A stretch of DNA of 64,000 nt from contig CM043969.1 of NCBI GenBank assembly GCA_014529385.2, positions 36,155,446 to 36,219,445 of the forward strand. The letters run 5' to 3'. Numbering within the stretch: the stretch's first letter is position 1; each line of letters opens with the position of its first letter. Made by a program: the position numbers and the translations under genes. This stretch comes from Adiantum capillus-veneris (taxonomy: Eukaryota > Streptophyta > Polypodiopsida > Polypodiales > Pteridaceae). Shown one piece after another: positions 1 through 11,581 of this stretch. The notes beneath the pieces are model-generated. The model saw nothing but the letters and a program-made list of their open reading frames with translations, made no database searches and was not told where the DNA came from.

Positions 1-229
1 AAGTAAAACCACCCCTCTTCCTTCATGAGATTACAATGTTTTTAAAAATTCAATTGAAAATCCCATCTTGTATGCGTAAATCTCTATCTCTCATGAACTA
101 TAAAATACACTCCTATCCAACACATGTGATACACCTACATATATACTTAGAAGGTGCAATTATCGCCCAACCATAAAACTACCGTAAAAAGTAGTATTTT
201 ATGTTTGAGATAAGAAAAATGGCACATAC

Positions 230-502
230 ACAGCAAGCTCATTCAACCAAGCATTGAACTTGTTTACATAATCACTTCATTGTTCTAGGCTTAGTTGTTG
301 CCCCACCAAATTGGGAAGAAAACCAATTTTTCTTCGTGCAGTGTACACAAAGGTGGCCAAAATGTTAGGATGGTTATATAAATCACGATAGTATGAGGGT
401 GGATGTAGACCGGCAAGAGCCTCGATCCACCCATCCCCATCATTTGTTTTTATAAGAATCAAAGCCATACTTGCTGCATATTCTTTGTCTGCACCAGCTG
501 TC
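230..502 (-). pseudogene. Exon of a paralogue of the 60.9-62.8 kb gene, with in-frame stop
   Basis: Family not recognised. The translation shares spaced identities with exon 3 of the gene at 60.9-62.8 kb: a YYRDLYNHPNILATF segment against DYWRNVENHGNILTTF, then TARRKIGF against TARRKSGF, then YVNKFNAWLNE against YAHKFSAWVNE. The exon edges match too. An acceptor ending ATTAG precedes 502 and a GTATG donor follows 230, both in the same phases as the intact gene (1 nt in, 2 nt out). A TGA at 277-279 interrupts the frame between the two conserved blocks. The following exon would lie at or beyond the left window edge, and none is visible in 1-229. This is probably a pseudogene. A short alternative product or a sequencing error at the stop cannot be excluded. 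Confidence 0.6.
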
Positions 503-546
503 CTAATGTTGTTCATAGTAATAACTCCTATAGACCTGTAAGCCAT

Positions 547-1315
547 TCATTATCTGCCACTATGATGCATGCATGTGTGTGTGTGTGTTGTGCATCACCA
601 GAAAAGCACGCATGCACAAGCAGAGAATTTAAACATGTGCAAAAAATATATCTTTTGTTAATTCACACCATTTTGAAGAAGGGGAACCCTAATTCACTCC
701 CTCACAAGCTCAAATAAAAGATTGTGAAGAGGTGGGACTACCTTACACTTAGATTGAGAAAACATGAAAGGAATTGGAAAGAAGGAAAAAATTGTAGGTT
801 TTTCCCCTCAAAAGCAAAAATCTCTCTCTTCCCTATTGCAATATGAATTGATGTGTACATTTTTGGGCCATTTTGCCACTTTGGAACAGAACTAGGTAAT
901 TTTCAGTTACCCAAAAAAGATCATTTTTTATGTGAAAAATCCCAAAGAAAGTCAAAAAAATCCTTAAATTTATGGGATCACTTGCATATGCATAAAAAAC
1001 ATATATATACATTAGTTTTTATCACTTTTATATTCTGGATTGCTTTCTATCCAATTTTACAACGATGCCCCTTAGTTGCTATTTCTGGCATTTTTTTTTT
1101 GCATCAGTCTTTGTAGGCAAGATGAGTGTGCTACCACGGAAACACATGGAATATGTACATTATAAAATGAAATTAGGTATCTTAGAAAGTGGAAAACACA
1201 CATTGCTACCACACCCAGGGCCACGACTCCCAAATAGGTATGTACATGATAGCGATCGCAATTGCCACTTTTGCATATATCACGATATGCAAGTGATTGC
1301 TTTTATTTCCATTCA
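547..1315. other. No gene recognised
   Basis: AT-rich sequence with a short TG microsatellite at about 573-590. On the minus strand no match to exons 1 and 2 of the 62.8 kb gene could be found here, so the 5' part of the neighbouring paralogue is not visible. Confidence 0.5.
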
Positions 1316-2395
1316 TCAAAATGTGCAAAAGCGAAGTGAATATTTTGATTTCACATGGTACCCTTGTCTCCCTGTAGTCTTTGAACTCTTTGTTTTCTTT
1401 GGTAGAGAATACTCATGAAGACTATCGCGGTTCCTCTCATGAATCACACAATGCATAATGAAGAATTTCACAATTTGCTTCCCATCTCTACTCTTTATCT
1501 TAGCATAAGCAAAAACATCATCCAAGACCTTTGTTTCCATGCGAACGTCTATGATGTATGGCTACCCATGGATAAGAAGATAGGTAGACATCTCTTGCAC
1601 AAAGAATTCTTTCTCATCTTTGACATTACCAATTGTCACTTTCACATTTGGACAAGCCCCATATAGATCTCTTGATGAGTTATTTGCATCTCTAATCATC
1701 CATCCATGTTCTACGTCTATTGACCACACCCACCTTGACTAAAGTATCCATTGTAGCTCTTTACCAAAGACTTTTATAGTTGTGAATTTTATGGGAGGAT
1801 TTGTCTTCATCATCCTCATCATCATCCACAAATCTACCATGCATATTTCTTCCAAAAGACCGGTCGTATCCCTCTTGGTATTATCATTCATGCAGCGTGG
1901 ACACTATAGAATCTTCAACCTTAACAAAGATGATATCCTTCAGTTGGGTTTTTACCTCCTTTGTGAGGGTGGTATCTACTTCCACCTTTGTGTTATTGAG
2001 CTTGAGGTCCCCCTTCCCTTTCCTATCGCTTGGAAGTTCGTCGATGTGAACATTGAGACTGATATCCTCTTAGCATTTTCGTTTATGTAGCATGGAAACT
2101 ACACAATCTTCAACATTATAATATAGGATATCCTACACTTGGGTTGTCAACTCCTTTGTGAAGGTGGTCTCTACTTCCACCTTTGTGTTATTGAGCTTCA
2201 TTTCCATATGTTCTATCTTTTCCTTTTTGTTGTTCTCCACTGTGATGAGTCAAACCTCAATGGCGTCAAGTCTATTCTTCAGCTCCTCATTCTCCTTGCA
2301 AATCTTCTAGACTTTATTTTGAAGGTGTGTTATAATGTTTGTCTTTTGGGTCAGTGTTCCCGTGACCCCGAAGAATGTATATTTTCCTTGAGAGG
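1316..2395 (-). pseudogene. Decayed LTR-retrotransposon gag-protease relic
   Basis: Read on the minus strand, the distal part (about 2370-2200) is charged and coiled-coil-like (ENEELKNRLDAIE). It is followed by acidic Lys/Glu/Asp-rich sequence and then, at about 1720-1330, by a retropepsin-like stretch: WMIRDANNSSRDLYGACP, VTIGNVKDEKEFFVQ, PYIIDVRMETKVLDD and YAKIKSRDGKQ. That order (gag-like coiled coil, then aspartic protease) and the strand-leaving motifs resemble Ty3/gypsy polyproteins of plants. Stops and frame changes occur throughout, including one inside the expected ILGQPY motif. No reverse transcriptase or LTRs were found beside it. It is a fragment and not functional. The family assignment rests on recalled motif similarity, not on a search. 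Confidence 0.55.
1880..2205. repeat. About 195-bp partial tandem duplication inside the gag relic
   Basis: Two diverged copies share a block of about 45 bp centred on ACTTCCACCTTTGTG (1960-2005 and 2153-2198). A second shared block starts near 1892 and 2087. The period is about 193-195 bp. Both copies encode the same minus-strand segment (LNNTKVEV followed by TKE). Confidence 0.6.
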
Positions 2396-2560
2396 CCCTT
2401 GAGATGAGACTTGAGTGGCCATGATAGGCACATGCTTCCTATGGAGAGACTTAGAGAAACACTACCAGACAGTCATAGGTAGCTTAGATAGAGTCAAATT
2501 AGGTGCCTATCAAATAGAGTCGAAGAGTAGAAGGAAGCTCAGGCAGCGTTAAGGTCGGGC

Positions 2561-4939
2561 TGAGAGGCGGAAGTGAAAAAATAGACCCCGTGGCCTCTAC
2601 ACCAAGACTATGCACAATGGCCTCATCATGGGGAATATGCAATAGGGGCACCACCTAGCAAGATATGCGGCTAGGACGCATACATATACACAATGAAACA
2701 TGCCATGGAAAACAATTTCAAGATCCATACCCAAATGTGGAATGGGGTGGTCAAAGAATATGGTGAGAGGAGTGGTGAGTGAGTGAGAATGGGCTCGCTA
2801 CTCGTGCATGTAGTAAGGAAGATAACGAGGTCAGGGATACATGCAAGTATGCTCACTTCTCATACAAAAGGTGGCGAATCCGCACACCTCAAGATGGAAG
2901 TAGCAAGATGATAGGAATATGAGAGGGAGAGTGTGTGTGTGTGTGTGTATGGTGGCGAATCTGCACACCTTAACATAAGCAGAAAAAACAATGGCAAGGA
3001 ACAAGCATATACCATACTCACAATGAGATGTATCCAAAGTGACACAAAGTATGGCACCAAGATTGAGTGTGTTGATTGCTTGCAAAAGATGAATACAATA
3101 GGTAGCGTATGGCAGGAAAATGAGAAGGGAACAAGATCGTAGGAGGCATAATGGAGAGATGGGAGTTGATGGCGAGGAATATCATGAGTGTGTCCACCCT
3201 TCTTCTTCTTGAAATTGTGCCTTCAACCCTTAATTACAAGTGGTGTGGAGGTGTGGTGCTCATCTTTTGTGCATGGTGATGGTGATGATGATGGTGTTGT
3301 GATTATGTGATTAGGGTTCATGCTACAAGCATGTAGCACAAGAGTGTGTATGGATAGGTGTGTGTGTGTTTTTTTTTTCTTAGTGAGCTCTCATGGCCTC
3401 CTTATATAGGGAAGGAGGGAAGGTTTTAGCAATATTTGTAATTGAGGTGAGTGTCCCACTCTGGTGACTAGGAAAATGGGGTGACTGTGGCTCCCATCTT
3501 GTCTCCTCATTATTTAAAGGGAAAATTACTAAAACACCCCTCTAATTTGTGGAAATTCCCAAAATACCCCCGATATTTTGTCATAATTTCCCAAAATACC
3601 CCTCAAATTTTTTAAAATTCCCAAAATACCCCTGATTGTGAGATTAAATTTTTCCAAAGATTAAAAAATTTGTACCTTTCACAAGAAGACTAATTGTCTA
3701 TCAATACAAGATACTAAAACTAGAATTTGAGTATGTTATGTAGGCTTTGGAGATGAATTGCTTCATTATTTTTAGATATAATTAACCTTTTTTGCGAGGA
3801 AATTTGTGACAAATTACATACTAAGCACTCAAAAACGGATCTTGATTGTCAAAAAAGAATAAAGGAATGATAAGCTTGAATAATTCAACCAAAATAGATA
3901 CAAGGGTATTTTGGCAATTTCCACAAATTAGAGGGGTATTTTGGTAATTTTCCCTTATTTAAAATACCAGAGTCAATAGAGAAAGAAGAAGAGAGAATGT
4001 GGGTAGGATGTAGAGGATAGGAGATATTTACAATAGTCTAGCTTTGGCTAGACATAAGCTTATTAGGGAGAGAAGAGAGAGGTAAGAAAATTATAAGAGA
4101 GGTTGACGAAAGTGAATAATTGTTGATGAGGATGGATTCTCCAAAAATGGTGATAGAATCACTCTAGACTTGCCAAGACCTCATTAAAAGAGCCTTGTCT
4201 CTTGTAATCATGCTTGAAGACTTGTAGAACCATAGCCATTCTAGAGGGAAGAAAACTAGGGATGGCCTGTGTCACCATTACATGAGAAAACTGGGGTCCA
4301 CTACAAAAATCATAGCTCCGCGTTCATAACTCCAAAAATTCTGAAAAAAATTGAGCTAAAATTTGAGATCACGAGCTACATCTTTTATGTTGAACGATCC
4401 TTCAAATTCGGGGTTCTTCTTTACTTAAAAAATTCAGCCAAATAATGTATTATTTGTGGCTGCAAAAGTCTTTTGGTGGTCCCCTTTGAGTGGACTTCTC
4501 TCTTGCCTTCAAGTGTAAGCTCCTTCATGTGTATGAAAACATGACCTAGAGTTTTGAAAAGATTGGCAATCATCTAGATGGAGGTATTATTGAAATTTGA
4601 AAGTGGGGTTGAGGTTTGAAAATGAAAACTAGTGAATAAAATATTTGGTAGGGTGGAATAATATACATACATGAAAAATATATTAGAAAATAATAAAATA
4701 TATAATGTAATTTAGAATATATATATTTAATATTTAAGGTCAAAAGAGATATCAACAAACAAAGCTTACTAATTTGTGCTACATCGTGATTGATTAGCAT
4801 AAGTCTTATTTATTTAATAAAGGCTAAAACGTTTGTGAAAAAGGAACAAAAAATCAAAAGTAACTTATATAATAGGAAATATTTTGGTAAAAGGGCAAAA
4901 ATATATGAGGGGTTCCCATGCATGGAAAATCTTGCCTCA
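2561..4939 (-). repeat. 3' LTR of the Ty3/gypsy element (contains a MITE)
   Basis: Direct repeat of 11582-13504, alignable from TGAGAGGCGG to CTTGCCTCA. It is longer (2,379 against 1,923 bp) mainly because of the 436-bp MITE at 3519-3954. It is the 3' LTR because the element reads on the minus strand. It contains a short GT microsatellite near 2933-2948. Confidence 0.9.
3519..3954. mobile_element. MITE with 9-bp target duplication (Mutator-like, non-autonomous)
   Basis: A 436-bp insertion absent from the other LTR. Terminal inverted repeats begin GGGAAAATTAC and end GTAATTTTCCC, and extend inward through a CCCCTCTAATTTGTGGAAATT block and its complement. The 9-bp TTATTTAAA lies on both sides (3510-3518 and 3955-3963) and occurs once in the intact LTR, which defines the insertion exactly. 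A 9-bp duplication is typical of the Mutator superfamily. The interior has no coding capacity and consists largely of short AAAATACCCC-type repeats. Confidence 0.88.
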
Positions 4940-4957
4940 TTAGCCCTCCCCCTAAGG
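4940..4957 (-). other. Polypurine tract of the Ty3/gypsy element
   Basis: On the minus strand a purine-rich run (TTAGGGGGAGGGCTAA) lies directly before the 3' LTR, where plus-strand DNA synthesis is primed. Confidence 0.7.
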
Positions 4958-5066
4958 CTAGAGGTATCCATGCCTCTAGCGCTGTACTTGATCCTTCTTC
5001 AATTGAGGTGGAGGAGTCTCCCTCCTGAGGGATTTCCATCATAGGTGCTTGATCAAACCTCAAAAA

Positions 5067-6420
5067 TTACTGCTTCAACCTCCATCCATTGACACGTGTT
5101 TTGTGGAGCCTACCATCTGCATCCATCAATTGGTAACTGCCATTGGCGTAGCGCCTTCTAATGACAAATGGCCCCTCCCATCTGGGTGAAAACTTTTTAT
5201 CCTTCCTAGTGTCAAACCTGTTATCATACCGTAGGACCAACATACCTTTCTTGAGACCTTTTTCCTTGAGTCCCTTGTTGAAGGTAAGTTGGCGTTGCTC
5301 TGCCTGTGCTGCATAATAGTTGATAGCATCTTCTCTATCTAGTTGAAGCCTCTCTAGATCAAGAATTTGGTTGTGGAGATGAGCATTAGGACGTTCCACC
5401 TGCCCAGCTAGCACCCTGAGACTAGCAAATTGTACTTCAATGGGTAAAATGGCTTCCTTACCAAACACCAAGTGATATGGTGTGAACCCAAGGGGTGTGC
5501 GAAATGAAGTGCGATAAGTCCAAAGTGCAGCCATAAGATGCTTGTCCCAATCACTTTTGCGATTGTTTACATGTTTAGTGATGATCTTGCAAATCATACC
5601 ATTTACCTTTTCCACCAAACCATTGCATTGTGGGTAGTAGGGAGTTGAGTGTCGTCGTGAGATACCTAACTTCTCCATTAGCTCTCCTACAAGGTCTCCT
5701 CTAAAACCTGGTCCCCTGTCAGAAATTATTTCAAGAGGAGTGCCAAAATGGCAACAAATGTTTTCAAATATGAACTTAGCCACTTCCTTAGCTGTAATCC
5801 GGGTGGTGGCAACTGCTTCAGCCCACCTGGTCATGTAGTCCACACCCATGATGATATAAAATTTACCTGATTGGCTCCTTGGCAAAGGCCCAATAGCATC
5901 AATTCCCCATTTCTCAAATGGTCCATATGAGATTATAGGAGTTTGTGGCTCATATACGAGCCTCCTATCCCTTGCCTTTTGACATTCCTTGCATGTTTTA
6001 CACCAATGATGCACATCCCTATGTAGACTAGGCCATACAAACCCAGCTTGTAGAATCTTTCTACTAGTGATGTCAAGTGCAAAGTGTCCTCCGCAAACAC
6101 CATCATGGAAACTTGAAATGATTTCAGTGATCTCTCTAGAGAGAGGTACACGCCTAAGAATTTGATCCTTATCCTTGTAGTAGAGGCCGTCATTGATAAG
6201 GCGGTATTTTGTTGCCTTGCTCACAAGACACTGCTTTTGGCCCTTAGTAAGATCCTTAGGACACTCTCCTGTGTCCAAGAAACTCATGATGTCAAGCATA
6301 GCATCGATACCTTGGAAGAGAGGCAGCTTCAACCTGATAGCACCCACCACTGAAACATCTTGCAACTTCTCTCTAGCTAGAGCATCTGCTTCTTGATTTT
6401 CTGCTCGAGGGACATGATGT
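5067..6420 (-). pseudogene. Integrase of the Ty3/gypsy element
   Basis: Catalyses insertion of retrotransposon cDNA. The frame opens with the end of the second RNase H (NQEADALAREKL, about 6400-6365). Next comes the zinc-binding region (a His-rich GGHFA stretch, then CKTCKECQ), and then the catalytic core with all three acidic residues visible: D in WGIDAIGPL, D in EIISDRGPGF and E in GLVEKVNG. The core is followed by WTYRTSFRTPLGFTPYHLV and the C-terminal PRWEGPFVIRR module. This is the best-preserved part of the element: about 430 codons without a stop. It is called a pseudogene only because the upstream polyprotein is broken. Downstream the frame continues into Glu/Ser-rich sequence toward the polypurine tract. 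Confidence 0.88.
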
Positions 6421-7356
6421 AGTTATACAACTTGAAATTTCCCTAAAAGTTCCTTGCCTTTGCGCAAATGGCCTAGCAAGCTATGATTTTTTACAAGCCC
6501 AAGTTCCTTGTATTTGTTTTATTAAAATCATGGCATCACCAAATACATTTAACCGTTGAATGCCCTGTGTCACACACCACTCTAACCCAAGAGTTAAGGC
6601 TGCATATTATGCCTCATTGTTAGAGTGAGAATCCAAGAGATTCCCGATGGAGAAAACCTTATCCCCTTGATCGTGGAAGATGACAATGCTTGCTGCAGCT
6701 TTGTCCACTTTCCTCTTGTAGGCTCCATCAAAGAAAAGAGAGTGAGCCTCCTCTACCTTAGGGACTTCCAGTACGGGTGTAATGTCTTGATCATTTGGAT
6801 TCATCTTTAGCTTCCTTTCATAGTGGCGATGAGTAAGAATACCTCCTAGACTGGCGCTTGTGGAGTTCTCCACTTGCATTGTGTAGTCAAACTCTTGCAG
6901 CCTTGTGAGCCATTTGGAAATCCTAGAAGAAACATCCATGTGCTGCATTACATAAGGAAATACTTCTTCCATTGTCAAGATTATGAATGGTCTAGACAAT
7001 AAATAAGAGCGAAATTTGGTGGTAGCAAACATTAATGCAAGCACCATGTGTTCCACTGCCGTGTATCCCTTTTCTGATGGAGTCATCATTCGACTAGAGA
7101 AGTAGATAGGACGCATGAAAGAAGTTTGAGGATCCTTTTGCATCAATACAGCCCCAAGTGTGTCATTTCCCACACTAGGGTTTACATAAAATGGCTCGTC
7201 CCACTTTGGAGGTGCTATGGTGGGAAGTGAAGCTAGAATTTGTTTTACCTCATTGAATTTTTTTTCATTTTCTTCACTCCAAGTGAAGATCTCTTGATGG
7301 GTAACTTGTTGTAAAGGGAGAACCACTTGGGAGATCAAGTGAATGAACCTACTCAA
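6421..7356 (-). pseudogene. Tandem RNase H domains (RNH plus second, archaeal-type RNH)
   Basis: These domains degrade the RNA strand during reverse transcription. The first (about 7250-6900) shows LGAVLMQKD, RPIYFSSRMM and YTAVEHMVLAL. Where many families have the first catalytic Asp it reads YVNPS, suggesting a weakened first domain. The second starts at HSLFFDGAYKRK (about 6740), with a catalytic-type Asp, and continues past a TAA stop directly after NNEA, where the family normally has Glu-Tyr. It then continues through VFGDAMILIKQIQGTW. Two RNase H domains followed by integrase is the Tat-lineage arrangement. The stop and a later frame change before the integrase frame are inactivating. 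Confidence 0.8.
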
Positions 7357-9019
7357 TTACCTCACTTTTTGAAGAAAAGAAACCAACTGCTTTGTTGTGG
7401 TGGGAGAGGTCAAAGCCACCAAGGCTTGAACCTTGCTTGGGTCAGCTTCAATGCCATTGGCCGAGATCACATGGCCAGGAAGAGTAACCTTGCTTTCACC
7501 AATGTGGCATTTCTCCACATTGAGTTGCGCCCCCAAAGCTTGTAGCCTAGCTAGACCTTCATAAACTTTCTCCAAATGAAGAGAGCAAGAGCTATAGATA
7601 CAAAATTCATCAATAAAAACACGGATTGATTTTCCAAAGAATGGCTAAAAACAAATGTCACATATCGTTGAAAAGTGGTTGGAGCATTAGTGAGACCAAA
7701 AGGCATAACTCTGTAAGCAAAACATCCCCATGGTGTGATGAAGGTTGTCTTCTTTTGATCTTCTTCAGCGATGCTAATTTGGAAGTAGCTGAGTAGCCAT
7801 CACATACCGTGTAGTGCTCATGTCCTGCTACCTCATTGAGTATTTCGTCTTGAAAAGGAAGAGGAAAATGGTCCCTCTTTGTGGTTGCATTAAGAGGCTT
7901 GTAATCAACACAAACCCTCCACTTACCATTCTTCTTTGGTGTGACTACCGCAGGAGAAACCCACTCTAAGTCTTCAACAGGATAGATAAAACCGGCTTCT
8001 AGCAATTTCCTCACCTCTTTGAGTAGAGCGTCTTGTTGAATTACTCCTAGCCGCCTGAGCTTCTGCACTACATGTTTACTTCCCTCCTTGAGCTTAATGT
8101 GATGTTGAACTACTGTGATACCAGTGATTTTATCATATTCATCAATGAACAATGTGGTAAAATTACTTAGCATCAAAATATAATCTTCACGCTCCTTCCC
8201 ACACAACTCACTAGAGAGCATTTGATGTAGCTTACTTGCTTCTACCAGAGGTTGTATACCTGGTGTCTCCCCTTGGTTTGATGATGAGGCATCAAGTTGC
8301 TCCATCTTCTTAGGGTCCTTGAGAATGATCCCCATCACCTCAATGCTACTGTCACTTTCTTCACTCACTGTTGAATCCTCCTCTAAAGTGGTTGAAGAGT
8401 CACCACTAGAAAACTCATCCATAGAGGCTTCTAGATCCATGTCGCATTGCCGACCAATCTTCATGTCGTAAAGTAATGGCCTCCCTTTTGCATCCTTCAT
8501 CTGGATTATGCCGGTGTCCCAGTCCAGCTTAGCTCTCATAGCCATAAGCCAAGGCCTCCCTAGAATGATAGGATAGCCCTCCCCTTTGTGTGGCATGACA
8601 AAGACGTCCACATCTACCTCGGTGTTGAATGCCTTTATCCTAACTGCATTTATGACACCAACACATTGAACTTTTAAATTATTTGCCATTTTGGCTCGGC
8701 ATGGTGCCGGCCGACTCACCTCTAAACCCAAACGGTGCATCATTTTTTCACTCATGACGCATATTTGTGCGCCACCATCGATGTAGATATTGGAGATGTG
8801 TTGCCCTTTGATGTAAGCATCCATCACTGGTAGTATGTCATCTAGATTCCTCCCAGAGATAGCCCTAGCTATCTTTGGCTTTGGTCCTCTAGTGCTAACC
8901 ATCTTTGTCCATTGTCTCCTCACCCTAGGTGCTAGGTGGAGTAACTGGGGCCAGGTGATTTTTGGGCCCTGCATAGAAACATCTTGAACCAAATCATATA
9001 GTTTAGAACATTCACCCAA
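7357..9019 (-). pseudogene. Protease and reverse transcriptase of the Ty3/gypsy element
   Basis: A retropepsin lies at about 8830-8480: IYIDGGAQICVMS in place of the usual D-S/T-G-A, then MMHRLGLEV and YPIILGRPWL. A linker rich in Ser and Glu follows. Reverse transcriptase starts near 8150 with HHIKLKEGSKHV, LLEAGFIYPV, WVSPAVVTPKKNGKWRVCVDY and PLPFQDEIL. At about 7790 a frameshift after CDGYS moves the rest of the fingers/palm region into another frame, where [14 protein letters not shown]-like sequence and an FIDEFCIYS box replacing YxDD can be read. The thumb follows in the frame ending at 7357. The protease core carries Gly where the second active-site residue is Ser or Thr. Confidence 0.85.
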
Positions 9020-9046
9020 AGAGAAATCTACAATGTCAATTTTACG

Positions 9047-10189
9047 TCATGACTTGGATGGCTTTTTGCTAGATTCCCCTTTAGTCTTCATATTTTCTTC
9101 CTTTTGGGAAGATTCACCATGCCTAGCGCGTTTTACCCCTATGGCATCTACTCCTTTAACTTTGGTCTTATCCTCCTCCACTTTCTCCTTTCCTTTACCT
9201 TCAAGACTGATGACGCTTACTGTTTGATTGCTAACTGGTGGTGGGGGTAAGGGTGGAATGAGAGGTTGTGGTGGTGGTGGTTGTAGGATTTGCACGGGTG
9301 GTGCTTGTTGTGGTGCCCTTGGTGGTGGTGGTCTTGCTCTCGGTGGTGAAACCTAGTTTTGCCTGGCTCCTCTGTTGAAATTCTTCCTCCTTGGGTGTGG
9401 ACAGTAGTACATGCCATGACCATCCTCCCCACAATTGTAGCAGTGGTATTCTTGGTTTTGCATTCGTTGTCCTCTCCCTTGCTCTTGGTTGCGATTGTGT
9501 GCATGCCCTTGTTGTATCAAATGGATTGAGATATTCTCAAGTTGATTGGTGATTCGATTGAGCAGGTCTTGCTGATCTTCAATTGGTTCTTGTGGTTGAA
9601 TCCTCTCGGGGGCTGTTGTAGGTGGTGCTAGAGGTGGTTGGGTCCTAACGGCTTCCTCTTCATCGATATTCTTGGCTTGTAGGCCCAACTTCTTGTCTTT
9701 AAGGCGGGCCACTTCAACTGCTAGCTCATACGTAGCAGGATACCTTCCCTTCACCTTCTCTTTAAGAGTTGGCCATAACCCAGCGACAAACCGATCCTTC
9801 TTTAGGAAATCAGGTGCCCCCGCATCCTCTCTTAGCGATGCAACCCATCGCCCCCATAAATCTACAAACTTTGACTCTTATGATGCGTATTCCAGCATAC
9901 TGCCCTGCTTCAACTCTATCAACAATTGCCATAGCTTCTCTGATGTTGTGCCCTCTCCAAAATGCTTTACAAAGGCTGCTCTTAATAAGTCCCACCGTTC
10001 CTTGGTTTCTTGTGCCAAGGCATTGTACCATGATCTTGCCTCCACCTTCATTAGAAGTGGGAAGATGCACAAGCGCGAAGCATCATCATCTCTTGCAGAG
10101 ATGACACATGCTATTTCCAAGTTGTTTAGAAAGTCTGCAGCATCCTCACCCACCTTACCAGCAAATGTTGTAAATGCTACACTTGCCAT
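9047..10189 (-). pseudogene. gag of the Ty3/gypsy element
   Basis: Structural polyprotein that packages the element RNA. The N-terminal half has a typical plant gag core (FLNNLEIACV, ARSWYNALAQETKERWDLL, AFVKHFGEG). The second half carries one zinc knuckle, CYNCGEDGHGMYYC, matching C-X2-C-X4-H-X4-C, followed by a Pro-rich and then Lys/Glu-rich tail. The whole region is one frame from ATG at 10189, but stops occur at about 9878, 9353 and 9047, and the same frame runs on into the protease. This layout suggests an originally single gag-pol reading frame, now interrupted. Confidence 0.85.
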
Positions 10190-11563
10190 TGTGAGAGTGA
10201 GAAAATTAACTCGACTTAGATTTTTTATTTTTATTTTTTATAGAGATTCAATACATGAGTGCTCAGTGGATGGAAAATATACTATACAAGGATGAAAATA
10301 ACTACATCAAAAGACACTTCATGATTAATCATAGGGAGAATAAAGGGTAGAGAAGAGGTGTTTATCTCTTGCAGTCGTTCTCTACCAAACATGGTTGTAA
10401 TGATCTGCTGATAAAACATCTTGCAGTCCAAGATTACTTTGATTGATTGAATTCGTTGTGGTGCATAAGTTTGGTTCCTTGCAAAAGGTTGATGTGCTGG
10501 GTCCATCACATGATAGTTCGGAAAGGCTCTCTCCTTTGTGGTGGAAGGTTATAGTCGGAGGTGTAGAGCTCTTGGTAGTCGAGGTCAAATTTATAGTACC
10601 ACAGGACAAGGTTGTCTTCGTCTTCTAGCTCTAGGACTCACCCTCTAGTAAGCTCTTGGAAAATCTTGAACTCTCTCTCTTTGAGCAACTTCACTTTCCT
10701 CCAAGATAGAGTGCCATCTAGTGTATACACAGGTGTGATGAGGTAGGTGGTGAGTCTTACCACTTGTATTAATCCAAGTTGGATGGATACATACCAAGCT
10801 GTAAAGTCATCATCATAGCCTTGATTCACAAGCAACACTCCTTGAAGGTGGAGGGTCTTGTCTTTCCACCAATCAAAACCAGTGTCAAATACCTTGTCGA
10901 TGACAAGCTCTGCCACTTCACTCGGTAGACGACATAGAATCCATGCTGCTATTTCTAGTTCCTGGCTCATGAGATGAGAGTGAGGTATAGAAAGACTTTG
11001 GAGGATTTACCCTTTTGTTTTGGAGACAGGGTGATTGTCGGCGCTGGAAAACCCTTGAATCTTTTGGTGCAAGGGAGAGGGAGGGACCACGTTTTCGTAG
11101 TAGCTTCCTCAAGTTGTGAAGTCTTATTGTGGGCGTAGGTGGAATAGGTGGCAAAGATGTGGACGTAGATGTAGAGAACCCTGGCGCTACTTGAAAGCCT
11201 ACTGATGTGAGAACAACTGTGCGGATGTCGAGGGAGAAAATGATGGCCTTTTCTTCACTTTGGGTTGCACTCATGTCGAAGGTGCGGTTATTGGCTACAA
11301 TGTGAGCATGATGCAGGTTTTGCCTTGCTTTTATTCTTGCGGGGATGATGAGAAATGTAAACAATTTGAGTAGGGAAAGAGGGTCTTACCACCTCTTCTA
11401 TGCTAACAATACAACACCCTAACAAGAGTGTCTTGATGACTTGAGTCAAACATTCTTGAAGCTCCTCCTCTTCAGTGGTCCAATTAGAGAATTCAAGAAG
11501 CCACTCGTCCATGAAGAGAAGTAAACATGTCAGCCTTGTAAACTGAAGGTTTCAAGATCCCTC
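10190..11563 (-). other. Long 5' leader with extra ORFs upstream of gag
   Basis: About 1.4 kb separates the primer site from gag. Minus-strand ORFs here include 11512-11288 (starts MDEWLLEFSNW), 11364-10918 and 10970-10638 (starts MSQELEIAAWILCRLP, contains WWKDKTLHLQG and a Tyr/Trp-rich centre). None shows a recognised domain. Some Tat-lineage (Ogre-type) elements carry an extra ORF before gag, so these may be remnants of one. A spliced leader is the alternative. Confidence 0.45.
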
Positions 11564-11581
11564 CTCACGGGGGGCACCAAA
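11564..11581 (-). other. Primer-binding site candidate of the Ty3/gypsy element
   Basis: On the minus strand TTTGGTGCCCCCCGTGAG follows the 5' LTR directly. The position and the TGGTGCC core fit a tRNA primer site. The cognate tRNA was not determined. Confidence 0.55.

Noticed and set aside
9672-10295. Plus-strand frame of 207 codons
   Set aside because: Complement of the gag coding region, with no motif of its own.
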